Counted from the first letter of the stretch, positions 1 to 9,184 are shown. The stretch is 64,000 nucleotides of DNA from Halomonas huangheensis (GCF_001431725.1 NZ_CP013106.1:434001-498000), one strand, 5' to 3'. Made by a program: numbers and translations. Notes: generated by a model not told the origin, from the sequence alone.

Positions 1-191
1 CCGATATGCCGGATGGTTACTCGCTGGCGAAAGCCGTAGCCTGCGCCAGCCTTGCACCGGCCAGGGCCGTAGGACTCGATGATCGGGGGCATATCGCGCA
101 GGGGCTGCGGGCCGACCTGATTCGCGTACGGCAGTTGGATGACCATCCGCTGGTCCAGCGTGTCTGGAGCGGCGGGAAGCAGGTGCACTGA
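1..191 (+). CDS. phnM: PhnM C-terminus (RPnTP diphosphatase), partial
   Basis: This is the last roughly 62 codons of a gene whose start lies outside the window. PhnM belongs to the amidohydrolase family and removes diphosphate from alpha-D-ribose 1-methylphosphonate 5-triphosphate in the C-P lyase pathway. The visible tail (LAPARAVGLDDRGHIAQGLRADL...) has the usual PhnM/amidohydrolase C-terminal pattern of the metal-dependent hydrolase beta-sandwich. Its TGA stop (189-191) overlaps the ATG of phnN by one base, so the two are translationally coupled. The identity rests on this short tail plus the adjacent phnN and phnP. Confidence 0.8.
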   Translation, partial: DMPDGYSLAKAVACASLAPARAVGLDDRGHIAQGLRADLIRVRQLDDHPLVQRVWSGGKQVH

Positions 192-757
192 TGGCCAGGC
201 TCGTTTATCTGATCGGTGCCAGTGGCGTCGGCAAGGACACGCTACTGGATGCCGCACGTGAGGCTCGCAGTGATTGGCTGGTAGCCCATCGCTACATCAC
301 TCGCCCCAGTGGTAGAGGGGAGAACAGCGTGGCCTTGTGTGAATCCGAGTTCGCGGTGCGCCGCGAGCTAGGGTTGTTCTGCCTCGACTGGTGCGCGCAT
401 GGACTCTGCTATGGCGTGGGCAGAGAGGTCGAGGAATGGTGCCGACGTGGGGCCACGGTGTTGCTCAATGGTAGTCGTCGGGCCTTGCCTCAAGCTCGTG
501 AACGTTTCGGTGAAGCGCTGGTTCCGGTGGTAATCACGGCGCCATCGGAGGTGCTCAGGCAACGTCTAGTGCAGCGCGGTCGTGAGGGGAACGAGGAAAT
601 CCAGCGGCGCCTGGCTCGTCATGCGAAGGTCGAGGCGGAGCTGGTGCGCGACTTTCCCGGACTGCCACGTATCGATAACGGCGGCAGCATCGAGGCCAGC
701 CTGTCGGCATTGGCAGCCGTAATTGATGGTCGTTCAGGGTATTCGTATCAGGGCTGA
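191..757 (+). CDS. phnN: Ribose 1,5-bisphosphate phosphokinase PhnN
   Basis: The 188-residue protein phosphorylates ribose 1,5-bisphosphate to PRPP, recycling the sugar released by C-P lyase. A Walker A P-loop (GASGVGKDT) lies at residues 9-17, followed by a guanylate-kinase-like fold with HRYITRP near residues 35-41, all typical of PhnN, and the length is normal. The start codon overlaps the stop of phnM, and phnP follows after 34 bases, so these belong to one operon. I see nothing unusual in it. Confidence 0.93.
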   Translation: MARLVYLIGASGVGKDTLLDAAREARSDWLVAHRYITRPSGRGENSVALCESEFAVRRELGLFCLDWCAHGLCYGVGREVEEWCRRGATVLLNGSRRALPQARERFGEALVPVVITAPSEVLRQRLVQRGREGNEEIQRRLARHAKVEAELVRDFPGLPRIDNGGSIEASLSALAAVIDGRSGYSYQG

Positions 758-791
758 GAATCGGCAGTTTTAAAGGACGGAGAGTCGCGCC

Positions 792-1571
792 ATGGAATTT
801 CGCTTCAACGGTACCGGGGACAGCGCTCAGGTCCCACGCTTTGGCTGCCAGTGTCCGGCCTGTACCAGGGCTCGTGTATTCAGCAACCATCAGCGAGGCC
901 CCTGCTGTGCCGAGGTCTCGGTGGATGGCCGACGCTACCTGCTCGATGCCGGGCGCATGGACCTTGCACACAGCTGTGAACTGGAACGCCCCGCCGCGAT
1001 TCTATTGACGCATTATCACGCCGACCATGTGCAGGGACTCTTCCATCTGCGTTGGGGTACCGGTGAGTCGATTCCAGTGTACGGCCCCAAGGATGCCAAC
1101 GGTTGTGCCGATCTCTATCGCAACCCGGGAGTACTGGATTTCCAACCCGGCCTCAAGCCATTCCGTCCACTGCGTTTTGACTCTCTCAGCGTGATACCAG
1201 TGCCGCTCAATCACAGTAAGCCGACATTGGGCTATTGCCTTGATGATGGAGGCACTCGCCTGGCCTACCTGACCGACACTCTGGGCCTGCCGCTGGAGAC
1301 CGAGCGCTTTCTGCGTGAGTGGGAGCCGGACGTGCTGGTGCTGGATGCGACTCACCCCGCATCACATCAGAATCCACGTAATCACAACACCATCAGCCAG
1401 GCTCTCGACATCATCATGCGTCTCGATCCGCCGCGCGCCTGGCTGACCCACATCAGCCACGAGTTGGACGCGGAATATCTGGCCTATCGTACCGAGTTGC
1501 CGCCCAAAGTGCGTATCGCTCGAGATGGCGAGACGCTGGGGGACTGGGGGCGACTGGAGGCTGCGTCATGA
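792..1571 (+). CDS. phnP: Phosphoribosyl 1,2-cyclic phosphate phosphodiesterase PhnP
   Basis: PhnP opens 5-phospho-alpha-D-ribose 1,2-cyclic phosphate, the C-P lyase product, to ribose 1,5-bisphosphate, the substrate of PhnN. The 259-residue protein has the metallo-beta-lactamase-fold signature HYHADH (about residues 75-80). It also has an N-terminal FGCQCPAC cysteine cluster matching the structural zinc site of PhnP, and later metal ligands in YLTDT and LDATH. The ATG is preceded by a purine-rich aaaggacggagag stretch. The stop TGA (1569-1571) overlaps an ATG of a mini-ORF described separately. Confidence 0.93.
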   Translation: MEFRFNGTGDSAQVPRFGCQCPACTRARVFSNHQRGPCCAEVSVDGRRYLLDAGRMDLAHSCELERPAAILLTHYHADHVQGLFHLRWGTGESIPVYGPKDANGCADLYRNPGVLDFQPGLKPFRPLRFDSLSVIPVPLNHSKPTLGYCLDDGGTRLAYLTDTLGLPLETERFLREWEPDVLVLDATHPASHQNPRNHNTISQALDIIMRLDPPRAWLTHISHELDAEYLAYRTELPPKVRIARDGETLGDWGRLEAAS

Positions 1572-1636
1572 TCCAGCGATTTCTTTCGATGGTGATTTCT
1601 TCTTCATCTTTTTGCGTGCACAGGCGATTCCCATGA
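1568..1636 (+). CDS. Possible 22-codon coupling mini-ORF
   Basis: A 22-codon frame runs from an ATG at 1568, overlapping the phnP stop as ATGA, to a TGA at 1634-1636 that overlaps the ATG (1633) of the following acetyltransferase, again as ATGA. The ATG has a textbook Shine-Dalgarno GGAGG at 1556-1560 with a 7-base spacer, whereas the acetyltransferase ATG has only a weak upstream purine match. The peptide begins MIQRFLSMV and is serine-rich, and I recognise no family. It could carry ribosomes from phnP to the acetyltransferase rather than make a functional peptide. The two overlaps could also be chance. Confidence 0.4.
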   Translation: MIQRFLSMVISSSSFCVHRRFP

Positions 1637-2319
1637 CGACTTCTCAAGCGGACAGCGGTCAGCAGCCGATGTCACAGCGGCTCTCAAGCGAACCCTGTGT
1701 GGCGCCGAGTGCTCGCCTTCATGCCACCGTGTCTGGTCGCTGGACCGAGATCGGCGAACGTTGTGTGCTCAATCATGTTGAGCTCGGTGACTACAGCTAT
1801 ATCGAGCGCGACAGTGATGCGATGTTCACTACCATCGGCAAATTCACCTCGATAGCTGCCAGCGTTCGTATCAACCCCAGCAATCATCCCTGGTGGCGTC
1901 CCACGCTGCATCACTTCACCTATCGCCCCGGCAAGTTCGGGTTTGGCGAGCATGATCAGGCCATCGATGAGGAAGTGTTCCGTTGGCGAGAGCAGGACCG
2001 AGTGATGATCGGCCATGATGTATGGATCGGTCATGGTGCGATCATCCTGCCCGGCAATACCATCGGCAATGGCGCGATTGTTGGCGCAGGCAGTGTTGTG
2101 ACTCGGGACGTACCGGCCTACCACATTGTGGTTGGCAATCCCGCACGTGTACTGCGCCCCCGATTCGAGGACCCCGCGCTTGTCGAGCGTCTCGAGCGCA
2201 TCGCCTGGTGGGACTGGCCGGAGCAGCGAGTACGCGAGGCGCTGACCTGGTTTCAAGGCAGTAGTGAGGCGTTTGTCGCCTATGCCGAACAGTTCTCAGT
2301 AGAAGACGGCCAGCGCTAG
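1633..2319 (+). CDS. Phosphonate-metabolism hexapeptide acetyltransferase
   Basis: This 228-residue protein has a left-handed beta-helix made of hexapeptide repeats. They are visible as [20 protein letters not shown] then [29 protein letters not shown] in the C-terminal half. It matches the hexapeptide transferase family commonly encoded in phn operons. The likely reaction is CoA-dependent acetylation of an amino or hydroxyl group of a phosphonate or related substrate, but the substrate is not known. I chose ATG 1633 because it overlaps the mini-ORF stop; ATG 1669 is an alternative. A longer frame reaching back to 1525 lies over phnP and is unlikely to be used. Confidence 0.85.
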   Translation: MTTSQADSGQQPMSQRLSSEPCVAPSARLHATVSGRWTEIGERCVLNHVELGDYSYIERDSDAMFTTIGKFTSIAASVRINPSNHPWWRPTLHHFTYRPGKFGFGEHDQAIDEEVFRWREQDRVMIGHDVWIGHGAIILPGNTIGNGAIVGAGSVVTRDVPAYHIVVGNPARVLRPRFEDPALVERLERIAWWDWPEQRVREALTWFQGSSEAFVAYAEQFSVEDGQR

Positions 2320-2459
2320 CTCGGTTCTCAAGGGTCGCCCAATGCCGAGTATGATTGGCCCGACAGGAGATGCGCCTTCAGGTTGACAGCAGGGAAAAGC
2401 AACGTATTTTAGGCGCTCATGAAAAATGCATAATTAAATCTTGTCGGGAGTTTTGCTCA

Positions 2460-4007
2460 ATGGAGCACATGGGGATTGTTTCTCTGGTACCGCCACTGAT
2501 TGCCATTATCCTGGCAGTCGCCTTCAGAAATGTGGTGCTGTCGCTGTTTCTGGGGGTGTTCACAGGCATATTGATCCTCTCGGGCGGTAATCCGCTCGAG
2601 GCTACAATTTCCACCATCCGCGACCATCTCGTGCCGCAGTTGACTGACAGCTACAACGCCGCCGTCATCGTGTTGTTGATGTTTGTCGGTGGCTTCGTAG
2701 CATTGGTAGAACACTCCGGTGGCGGTGCGGCGCTGGCTTCACGCACGATCCACTACATCAACACCCGTGCCCGGACACAGATTGCGACCTGGTTGGGCGG
2801 CATTCTGATCTTCTTCTCGGATCTAGGCACGCCGTTGATCGTCGGGCCGGTGTTCGAAAAGCTCTATGACAAGGTCAAGGTCTCGCGGGAAAAGCTGGCC
2901 TGGATTCTCGATTCCACTTCTTCGCCGGTGGCGGTACTGATTCCCTTTATCGGCTGGGGTATCTACATCATGGGCGTGATTCGCGAGGAGTTGGACCGGC
3001 TCGGTAATAGCGCCTCGGAATTCGATATCTTCGTGCAGGCGATTCCCTTCCAGTTCTACGCCATTCTTGCCGTGGTCGCGATCCCGGTGGTTGCACTATT
3101 CGGTGTCGACTTCGGCGCCATGGCCCGCGCTGAGCGTCGTGTTCGCGAGGACGGGGAAATCTACTGGCCCAAATCCCGGCCATTACGTAGAACGGCTAGT
3201 CAGGCCGAGGGAGCGAGTAACGAAAGTCACCCGATATTGATCTGGCTGCCACTGACAGTACTGTTTGTGACCTTGTTTGGTCTGTTGATCAGCTACGGCT
3301 TCCCGATGGAGCCGGTCCCCGGTAGTACCTTCCGTGTTGCGCTGAGTACGGCTTATCTGTTTGCGGCAGTAGTGCTGATTGCCCTGATGCTGATCTATCG
3401 CGTCAAGCGTTTCGCCGACATCTTCGATACCTATCTCGGTGGCATGCAGCGCATGGTCAGTGTGGTGATGATCCTCGTGCTGGCATGGGCTCTGGGTGGA
3501 CTGTTGAACGAAATGGGCACTGCCAATTACATCGTCGAACAGCTCAAGGGCAATGTACCTGGTGCGTTGGTTCCGGCGATCATCTTCCTCGCCGCGGCGG
3601 GCATGTCCTTTGCCACCGGCAGTTCCTGGGGCACTTTCGCCATCATGCTGCCACTGGCGATTCCCATGTCCTTTGGCCTTGAGGCACCACTGCTGGTGTG
3701 TATTGGTGCTGTGCTATCCGGCGGTATCTTTGGTGATCACTGCTCACCGATTTCGGACTCGACCATCCTCGCATCCACTGGGGCAGGTTGTGACCATATC
3801 GACCATGTTCGTACCCAACTGCCCTATGCGCTGACCAATGGCAGCATTGCGCTGCTGTCCTTCATCGTCGCCGGCTACAGCCAGAGCGCGATAACCGTCG
3901 TCCTGAGTCTGGTGGTGATGATCGCGGTATTTGCGTTGGTGGCGCGTCTGCAACGTCAGCGGGCCACAACGACAGTAGCCCACAACGACACAGCCCCCAA
4001 TCACTGA
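2460..4007 (+). CDS. NhaC-family Na+/H+ antiporter
   Basis: This 515-residue polytopic inner-membrane protein has about 11-12 hydrophobic segments. It carries the NhaC/ion-transporter superfamily signatures FSDLGTPLIVGP (about residues 120-131) and GDHCSPISDSTILAS in the C-terminal half. The expected function is sodium (or metabolite-coupled) antiport, which suits a halophile. The start at 2460 is preceded by cgggag. The frame stays open upstream to 2355, but that stretch is charged and unlike the family. The gene stands alone on the plus strand, and the hairpin at 4081-4116 probably ends it. Confidence 0.85.
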   Translation: MEHMGIVSLVPPLIAIILAVAFRNVVLSLFLGVFTGILILSGGNPLEATISTIRDHLVPQLTDSYNAAVIVLLMFVGGFVALVEHSGGGAALASRTIHYINTRARTQIATWLGGILIFFSDLGTPLIVGPVFEKLYDKVKVSREKLAWILDSTSSPVAVLIPFIGWGIYIMGVIREELDRLGNSASEFDIFVQAIPFQFYAILAVVAIPVVALFGVDFGAMARAERRVREDGEIYWPKSRPLRRTASQAEGASNESHPILIWLPLTVLFVTLFGLLISYGFPMEPVPGSTFRVALSTAYLFAAVVLIALMLIYRVKRFADIFDTYLGGMQRMVSVVMILVLAWALGGLLNEMGTANYIVEQLKGNVPGALVPAIIFLAAAGMSFATGSSWGTFAIMLPLAIPMSFGLEAPLLVCIGAVLSGGIFGDHCSPISDSTILASTGAGCDHIDHVRTQLPYALTNGSIALLSFIVAGYSQSAITVVLSLVVMIAVFALVARLQRQRATTTVAHNDTAPNH

Positions 4008-4080
4008 TCGAGTTTATCGTCGCTCCGGTTGGTTGGTTGGATGGTTGGATGAATGGTTGGCTGAAAGGCTAAGTGAATGC

Positions 4081-4116
4081 AGGGCCGGAAGTCGCTTACC
4101 GCGATTGTCCGGCCCT
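4081..4116. terminator. Hairpin between convergent genes
   Basis: A perfect 9-bp inverted repeat (AGGGCCGGA at 4081-4089, TCCGGCCCT at 4108-4116) has an additional inner TCGC/GCGA pairing. It lies between the converging antiporter and 6-phosphogluconolactonase genes. The T-rich tail is modest (tgccttgttt), so this is a probable rather than strong terminator. Just before it, 4026-4063 is a short imperfect TTGG/GGAT repeat. Confidence 0.6.
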
Positions 4117-4175
4117 TGCCTTGTTTGGTGACTAACGTTTGGTGGCTATCGTTTGCTGACTATCCTGTTTGACGA

Positions 4176-5186
4176 CTACCGCTGACGCAGACTGATCCAG
4201 TCGGGACTGTCGCCGACCTTGAGACGTGCCACCTGCTCGAGTCGACCGTCCGCCAGGCGATAGGCGGAGATATGTCCGGACAACTGCCCGGCGGCAATCA
4301 GATAGTGCCCGGATTCATCGACGGCGAAACCGCGTGGCTGTTGCTCGATTTCATGTTCTGCATGCAGGCTCAGTTCGCCGCTCTGCGGATCGACACGGAA
4401 GGACGTCAGTAGGGAGCTGTTGCGCTCACAGGCATACAGGAAGTGACCGCAGGGGCTGAGGTGGATATCCGATGCCCAATAGTCGTCGTGTTGGCCCTTG
4501 CTGATGGCGATCCGCTGGCGGATTTCCGCGGAGCCGCTGGTCTCATCGTAGTCGAGCAACGTGACCGAACCATCCAGCTCACCCAGCACATAGAGCCGGG
4601 TTCCACTGCTGTCGAAGATGAAATGCCGGGGGCCAGTACCTGCGGGAAACTCGATGGTAGTCGGCTCTGCGAGTGGTGACGTTCCTTCCGCGAGCGGGAA
4701 GACATAGAGCCTGTCACCTCCGAGGCTGGATGCCAGCACGTGGCGGCCGGATGGCGCTTCGAGAATCGCGTGAGCATGAGGCTCGGTGGCAAAGGTCTGC
4801 AGATGATCAGTCACCAGACCGTCGGCATCGATGGCGTAGGCACTCACCAGGTTGTCGCCATAGGAGGCGCCGAACAGGTAGCGGCCACGGCTATCGGTCG
4901 ACAGATAGGCCATGCTGGCATCCAGCGGCGCATTGCCACGATGGTTCAGCTGCCCATCGGCCGCGATATCCAGCGTTGCCACAAACAGCGGTTCACCTCG
5001 CGAGGCTGCATACAGCTGCTGTCCTGAGGGCGAAAAAGCCAGTGGCAGGGAGCCTCCTTCACTGATCAGGTCAGGGAGTCGCAGGTTCTGACGGTGACTC
5101 AGGTTGCCATGTTCGGTATTCAGCTCGACAACCCATATTTCGCCACTACCTGCGCAGCCGACGTAAACGGAGATATTGTCACTCAT
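4176..5186 (-). CDS. pgl: 6-phosphogluconolactonase, beta-propeller type
   Basis: The 336-residue protein belongs to the YbhE-type lactonase family, which forms a seven-bladed beta-propeller. It hydrolyses 6-phospho-D-glucono-1,5-lactone in the oxidative pentose phosphate or Entner-Doudoroff route. Diagnostic segments include the N-terminal VYVGCAGSGEIWVVELN, the repeated FSPSGQQLYAASR and GTGPRHFIFDSSGTRLYVLGELDGSV blades, and a C-terminal GHYLIAAGQLSGHISAYRL blade. It has no signal peptide, so it acts in the cytoplasm. It is monocistronic here. Other lactonase substrates cannot be excluded for this family. Confidence 0.85.
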   Translation of the reverse strand: MSDNISVYVGCAGSGEIWVVELNTEHGNLSHRQNLRLPDLISEGGSLPLAFSPSGQQLYAASRGEPLFVATLDIAADGQLNHRGNAPLDASMAYLSTDSRGRYLFGASYGDNLVSAYAIDADGLVTDHLQTFATEPHAHAILEAPSGRHVLASSLGGDRLYVFPLAEGTSPLAEPTTIEFPAGTGPRHFIFDSSGTRLYVLGELDGSVTLLDYDETSGSAEIRQRIAISKGQHDDYWASDIHLSPCGHFLYACERNSSLLTSFRVDPQSGELSLHAEHEIEQQPRGFAVDESGHYLIAAGQLSGHISAYRLADGRLEQVARLKVGDSPDWISLRQR

Positions 5187-5346
5187 GGCAGTAGGGAATC
5201 CTCTAGCGCGAAGTGGAGTAGGGCATCAGCATCTGGATGCCTGTGTCGTCGCAATGATATCAACTAGGTTGTAATACATATTATTTTTATAGAATGATTC
5301 TTTGGTCGCAAGGCATGTCATGGAACCTGAAATGATGGGTCATGGG

Positions 5347-5382
5347 ATGACACCGGCAAGGAGTTTTCTGCGCCGGTGTCAT
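5347..5382 (-). terminator. Hairpin downstream of dkgB
   Basis: A perfect 11-bp inverted repeat (ATGACACCGGC at 5347-5357, GCCGGTGTCAT at 5372-5382) with a 14-base loop lies just after the dkgB stop. There is no uridine tract, so it may act as a weak terminator or an RNA-stabilising 3' end. Confidence 0.5.
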
Positions 5383-5397
5383 CGCGTTGGCGTTACA

Positions 5398-6207
5398 TCA
5401 TTGATCCCAGTGGGGAGCAAAGTCCGGCGAAGCGATACGCTCGCCACGGTCCAGATCAGCGATGGCGGCCATATCCTCATCACTCAAGGTGATCGACATC
5501 GCCTCGATGTTGCTCTGGATATTGCGTTCCTTCGTCGATGACGGAATCACTGCAATATCCAACTGGTTGAGCCAGGCGAGGGTGATCTGGGCGGGTGTCA
5601 CGCCGTGACGGTCGGCGATCCGCTTCAAGGTCTCGTCTTCCATCACCTTGCCGACCGCTAGCGGCATGAAGGCCGTCACGGCAATACCCATTCCGCGGCA
5701 ATGTTCGATCAGCTCACGGTTCTGCAGGAAGGGGTGCACTTCGATCTGGTTGGTCAGGATTCTACCGCTGCCGAGGATCTCCAGCGCTTCATCGAGTTGA
5801 GCGATGGTGAAGTTCGATACGCCGATATGGCGTGCCTTGCCGGCTGACTGCACTTCCTTGAGCGCAGTGAGATAGGCGGACATGGGCAGCGCATTATCCG
5901 GTGACGGCCAGTGGATCAGCAGCAGGTCGACATGATCCATTTCCAGCCGGGCCAGGCTTTCATCGACGCTGTCCTTGAGATCCTGTGGCTCGAGCCTGTC
6001 CCACCAGACCTTGGTGGTCAGGAAGATTTCCTCACGTGGCACCGCGCTGGCATTGATCGCGGCACCGACGTCCTTCTCGTTGCCATAGAACTGAGCGGTG
6101 TCGATGTGCCGATAACCATGTTTCAGCGCACAATCGATGGCGAACTTCAGTGTGTCGCCCTCAAGGCGATAGGTACCGAATCCGGGGTTGGGAAAGGAAT
6201 AGGACAT
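5398..6207 (-). CDS. dkgB: 2,5-diketo-D-gluconate reductase B-like aldo/keto reductase
   Basis: This 269-residue NADPH-dependent AKR closely follows the DkgB (YafB) family pattern. The catalytic set is visible: Asp and Tyr in DTAQFYGNE, Lys in LTTKVWW and His in LLIHWPSP. The cofactor-binding IPSSTKERNIQSN is near the C-terminus. It reduces 2,5-diketogluconate, methylglyoxal or other carbonyls. I placed the start at 6207 because GGAG lies 6 bases upstream and this matches the family N-terminus; 15 extra in-frame codons upstream are unlikely. It follows the MFS gene by 78 bases on the same strand, forming a two-gene operon. The pairing with a LysR gene resembles the dkgB-yafC neighbourhood of enterobacteria. 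Confidence 0.88.
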   Translation of the reverse strand: MSYSFPNPGFGTYRLEGDTLKFAIDCALKHGYRHIDTAQFYGNEKDVGAAINASAVPREEIFLTTKVWWDRLEPQDLKDSVDESLARLEMDHVDLLLIHWPSPDNALPMSAYLTALKEVQSAGKARHIGVSNFTIAQLDEALEILGSGRILTNQIEVHPFLQNRELIEHCRGMGIAVTAFMPLAVGKVMEDETLKRIADRHGVTPAQITLAWLNQLDIAVIPSSTKERNIQSNIEAMSITLSDEDMAAIADLDRGERIASPDFAPHWDQ

Positions 6208-6285
6208 CGTGTCTCCAGTTGTGGTCGGCATGTTGTTGACTTCAATCGACAAAGGGTAGGCGGTAAATAGCTGACTAGCGAATCA

Positions 6286-7467
6286 TTAGACCCCGGCCAG
6301 ACGCAACTCGCGGCGTTGATCGAGGCGTGCCGAGAAGCGTGTGGCTGCCAATGCAGAGAGTACGATGATGGCGCCGATCCAGGCGGTATCCGTCAGTCGC
6401 AGATGCGTTACCACCTGGCCGCCGATGATCGAGCCCAGCGCGATACCGATATTGAAGGCGGCGATGTTCAGGCCCGAGGCGATATCAACGCCTTCGGGGA
6501 CATAACGCTCGGCGAGCTGCACCACATACACCTGCAGTCCGGGGACGTTGCCGAAGGCGAAGGCGCCCCAGACCAGGATGGTGATTACCGCGGCGATGGC
6601 ATGCCCGGCGGTGAAGGTCAGCAGGGCAAGGACGATCGATAGCCCGGCGAATACCCAGCTCAGCGCGCTGGTGGCACCTAGACGGTCCGCCAGGCGTCCG
6701 CCGTACAGGTTGCCGACGGCCACCGAGGCACCGTAGACCAGCATGATAAGCGCCACGACACTGCTGTCGAATCCGGTCACCTGTTCAAGTATCGGCGCGA
6801 GGAAGGTGAAGGCGGTAAAGGTGCCGCCATAGCCGAGAATGGTCATGGCGTAGACCAGCAGCAGGCGCGGATGCGTCAGCACTCGCACCTGTTGGGCGAT
6901 GCTGGCAGGAGCCGCACGCTTGAGATTACGCGGAATCAGCAGCGCACTACCGATCAGGGCAATGGTTCCGAGCAGGGAGACGACTAGGAAAGTGGCGCGC
7001 CAACCAAGATGCTGACCGATCCAGGTGCCCAGCGGCACTCCGGTGACCAGCGCCACGGTCAGGCCGGTGAACATGATGGCGATGGCACTGGCTTCACGAT
7101 CCTTGCTTACCAGACTGGTGGCGATGGTCGAACCGATCGAGAAGAACACCCCATGGGCCAGACCGGTAAGGAGGCGTGCCACAATCAGTGAGTTATAGCC
7201 CGGCGCCTGCCAGGCGAGCAGATTGCCGATGATGAACAGGGTCATCAACGCCATCAGCACCCATTTGCGATTGAAGCGTGACGTGGCGGCGGTCAACAGC
7301 GGTGCTCCCACCGCGACGCCAAGTGCATAGAGACTGACCAGTAGACCAGCAGAAGGCAGGCTGACGCCCAGGTCGGAAGCGATAGTGGGCACTAGACCGA
7401 CGATGACAAACTCGGTGGTACCGATGGCAAAGGCGCTGAGGGTCAGTGCCAGCAGAGCAATAGGCAT
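6286..7467 (-). CDS. MFS transporter, YdhP-like DHA1 efflux family
   Basis: This 393-residue inner-membrane protein has 12 predicted transmembrane segments. Features of the DHA1 drug/arabinose efflux subfamily include FAIGTTEFVIVGLVPTIA in TM1, the loop-2 region SRFNRKWVL and the antiporter motif-C-like region LTVALVTGVPLGTWIGQ. It probably exports small organic solutes, but the substrate is unknown. The start at 7467 was chosen by family alignment. The frame extends 48 codons further up, but that sequence overlaps the divergent lysR gene and looks non-coding. Confidence 0.85.
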   Translation of the reverse strand: MPIALLALTLSAFAIGTTEFVIVGLVPTIASDLGVSLPSAGLLVSLYALGVAVGAPLLTAATSRFNRKWVLMALMTLFIIGNLLAWQAPGYNSLIVARLLTGLAHGVFFSIGSTIATSLVSKDREASAIAIMFTGLTVALVTGVPLGTWIGQHLGWRATFLVVSLLGTIALIGSALLIPRNLKRAAPASIAQQVRVLTHPRLLLVYAMTILGYGGTFTAFTFLAPILEQVTGFDSSVVALIMLVYGASVAVGNLYGGRLADRLGATSALSWVFAGLSIVLALLTFTAGHAIAAVITILVWGAFAFGNVPGLQVYVVQLAERYVPEGVDIASGLNIAAFNIGIALGSIIGGQVVTHLRLTDTAWIGAIIVLSALAATRFSARLDQRRELRLAGV

Positions 7468-7546
7468 GAAGAGAATCCCGGATGATGTGGCCGGAGCGCG
7501 ATGCACTCCTTGAATGCTGCGCAGTGTGCCGGGAGTCATCTTTTCG

Positions 7547-7563
7547 ATAAATGTGATATTTAT
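7547..7563. promoter_or_regulatory. Palindromic operator between MFS and lysR genes
   Basis: ATAAAT-GTGAT-ATTTAT is a perfect 6-bp inverted repeat in the divergent intergenic region (7468-7601). It sits 39 bases before the lysR start and is the most symmetric AT-rich site there. It is therefore the natural candidate site for the adjacent LysR-type regulator, though this is inference from position and symmetry. Confidence 0.5.
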
Positions 7564-7601
7564 GGAAAGACTTTTGCTGAAACCGATATAAAGGCTACGC
7601 C

Positions 7602-8486
7602 ATGAAGACACGCTCCGACGATCTCGAACTACTGCTGGCCGTGGTCGACAGCGGCGGCTTCAGTGCTGCAGCCGATCGCCTCGGTCTACCGGTGGCCAGA
7701 GTGTCACGAGCGATTCAGAGGCTGGAAGAGCGGCTGGACGTGCCGTTGCTCAACCGCACCACACGTAGTGTGGCGTTGACCGCGGAGGGGCGTTGTTTCG
7801 TCGAGGAAATCCGCGCTGGGCTGGAACAGCTCAATGCCGCCGAGGAAACTCTTGCGCTAACCCGTGGCGAGCCTCGCGGTCGTTTACGGGTGGATGCCGC
7901 CAGCCCCTTTGTACTGCACCAGTTGGTGCCGTTGGTGGCGGAGTTTCGTCATCACTATCCCGCTATCGAGCTGGAGCTGACCGCCAGTGATGACATCATC
8001 AATCTGCTGGAACAGCGAGCGGATGTCGCCATCCGTATCGGCACGCTCAGTGACTCTTCGCTGCATGCTCGGTTGCTGGGCCGTTCACGCCTTCACCTGG
8101 TGGCCAGCCCGGAGTATCTGGCATCGGCCGGCGAGCCTGTGTCGGCGGAGCAACTGGCTCAGCATCAACGTATCGGCTTTCTTGGCTCGGGCACCCTCAA
8201 CCATTGGCCGGTGCAGAGCCTGGACAGCGATATCACCCCGACGCTGGCGTCATCCAGCGGTGAAGTGGTACGTCAGCTATGCATCGCAGGGCACGGAATT
8301 GCCTGCCTGTCTAACTTCATGGTGTGTGAAGACCTCAAGGCCGGACGCCTCAAGCGAGTACTCGAAGGGCAGATGCTTCACGGCGGTGGCCGAGAGTTGG
8401 TACAGGCGGTGTACTACCGTAACACTGCCATGTCGGGGCGTATTCAGGCCTTTCTCGACGTGATCGCTCCGCGCCTGACGTTGTAG
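7602..8486 (+). CDS. LysR-family transcriptional regulator
   Basis: The 294-residue regulator has an N-terminal winged helix-turn-helix (residues 1-60; FSAAADRLGLPVARVSRAIQRLEE is the recognition region). A periplasmic-binding-protein-like effector domain follows from about residue 90. It resembles the YafC group of LysR proteins. It is transcribed away from the MFS-dkgB operon and probably controls it in response to a carbonyl or drug-like effector that cannot be read from sequence. The ATG is preceded by aaggctacgcc. Confidence 0.88.
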   Translation: MKTRSDDLELLLAVVDSGGFSAAADRLGLPVARVSRAIQRLEERLDVPLLNRTTRSVALTAEGRCFVEEIRAGLEQLNAAEETLALTRGEPRGRLRVDAASPFVLHQLVPLVAEFRHHYPAIELELTASDDIINLLEQRADVAIRIGTLSDSSLHARLLGRSRLHLVASPEYLASAGEPVSAEQLAQHQRIGFLGSGTLNHWPVQSLDSDITPTLASSSGEVVRQLCIAGHGIACLSNFMVCEDLKAGRLKRVLEGQMLHGGGRELVQAVYYRNTAMSGRIQAFLDVIAPRLTL

Positions 8487-8506
8487 TGCGATAAAAACGC
8501 GGCGTC

Positions 8507-9184
8507 TCAACGCCAGTTGGGCATGGTCCAGCCGCGCTGGCGGGCGATGACTTCGAGCTTGGGATCGGGGTGAATCGCCCAGGCCTCATCGACGGCTTCC
8601 AGTAGTGGCAGGTCGTTGTGGGAGTCGGAATACCCCCAGCTCTGACGCGGTTTACGCCCCTCCAGCCAGGCATCGAGAGCGGTCAGTTTGCCGTCGCGGA
8701 AGGTACGAATGCCGGTGGCACGCCCGGTGTAGTAACGGTCCTCCCCAGACCCTGCCGTTTCCAGCGCGGTGGAAAGCACATCATCGGCGCCCAGGCGGCG
8801 TGCAAGGGGTGCGACCAGTTGTGCGGTCGAGGCCGAGATGATCAGGGTTCTGTGACCCTGTTGGCGATGCCACTCGAGACGCTGCAGACCGCCGGGATAC
8901 AGGCGTGACATGACTCGCTCATCGAGGCAGGCATCCACTTCGGCGTTGACCTCCTGGACGCGGCGTCCTTCCAGCGGCGACAGCAGCAGATCAAGGTGCT
9001 CTTCCATATCCAGCACGCCCGCTGCATAGGCCCGCGCATGCTCGGCGAAGGCGGCCCTGAAGGCGTCACCGTTACCAATCCAACCACGCTCGATCAGCCA
9101 CTCGCTCCATAGGCGGGTGATATCGCCCTGCAACAGGGTGTCATCGAGGTCGAACAACGCGAGATCGAAGGCAGTGTCGGGCAT
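8507..9184 (-). CDS. HAD-IB family phosphatase (SerB-like)
   Basis: The 225-residue HAD-superfamily hydrolase has motif I FDLDDTLL at residues 10-17, with the Asp nucleophile and acid/base. Motif II is the Ser in LIISAS, and motif III is GYSDSHNDLPLL with the Mg-binding acids. The subfamily IB cap lies between motifs I and II. Members dephosphorylate phosphoserine-like or other small phosphoesters, but the substrate is unassigned. The start at ATG 9184 gives the usual N-terminus; an upstream 23-codon extension is unlikely. Confidence 0.82.
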   Translation of the reverse strand: MPDTAFDLALFDLDDTLLQGDITRLWSEWLIERGWIGNGDAFRAAFAEHARAYAAGVLDMEEHLDLLLSPLEGRRVQEVNAEVDACLDERVMSRLYPGGLQRLEWHRQQGHRTLIISASTAQLVAPLARRLGADDVLSTALETAGSGEDRYYTGRATGIRTFRDGKLTALDAWLEGRKPRQSWGYSDSHNDLPLLEAVDEAWAIHPDPKLEVIARQRGWTMPNWR

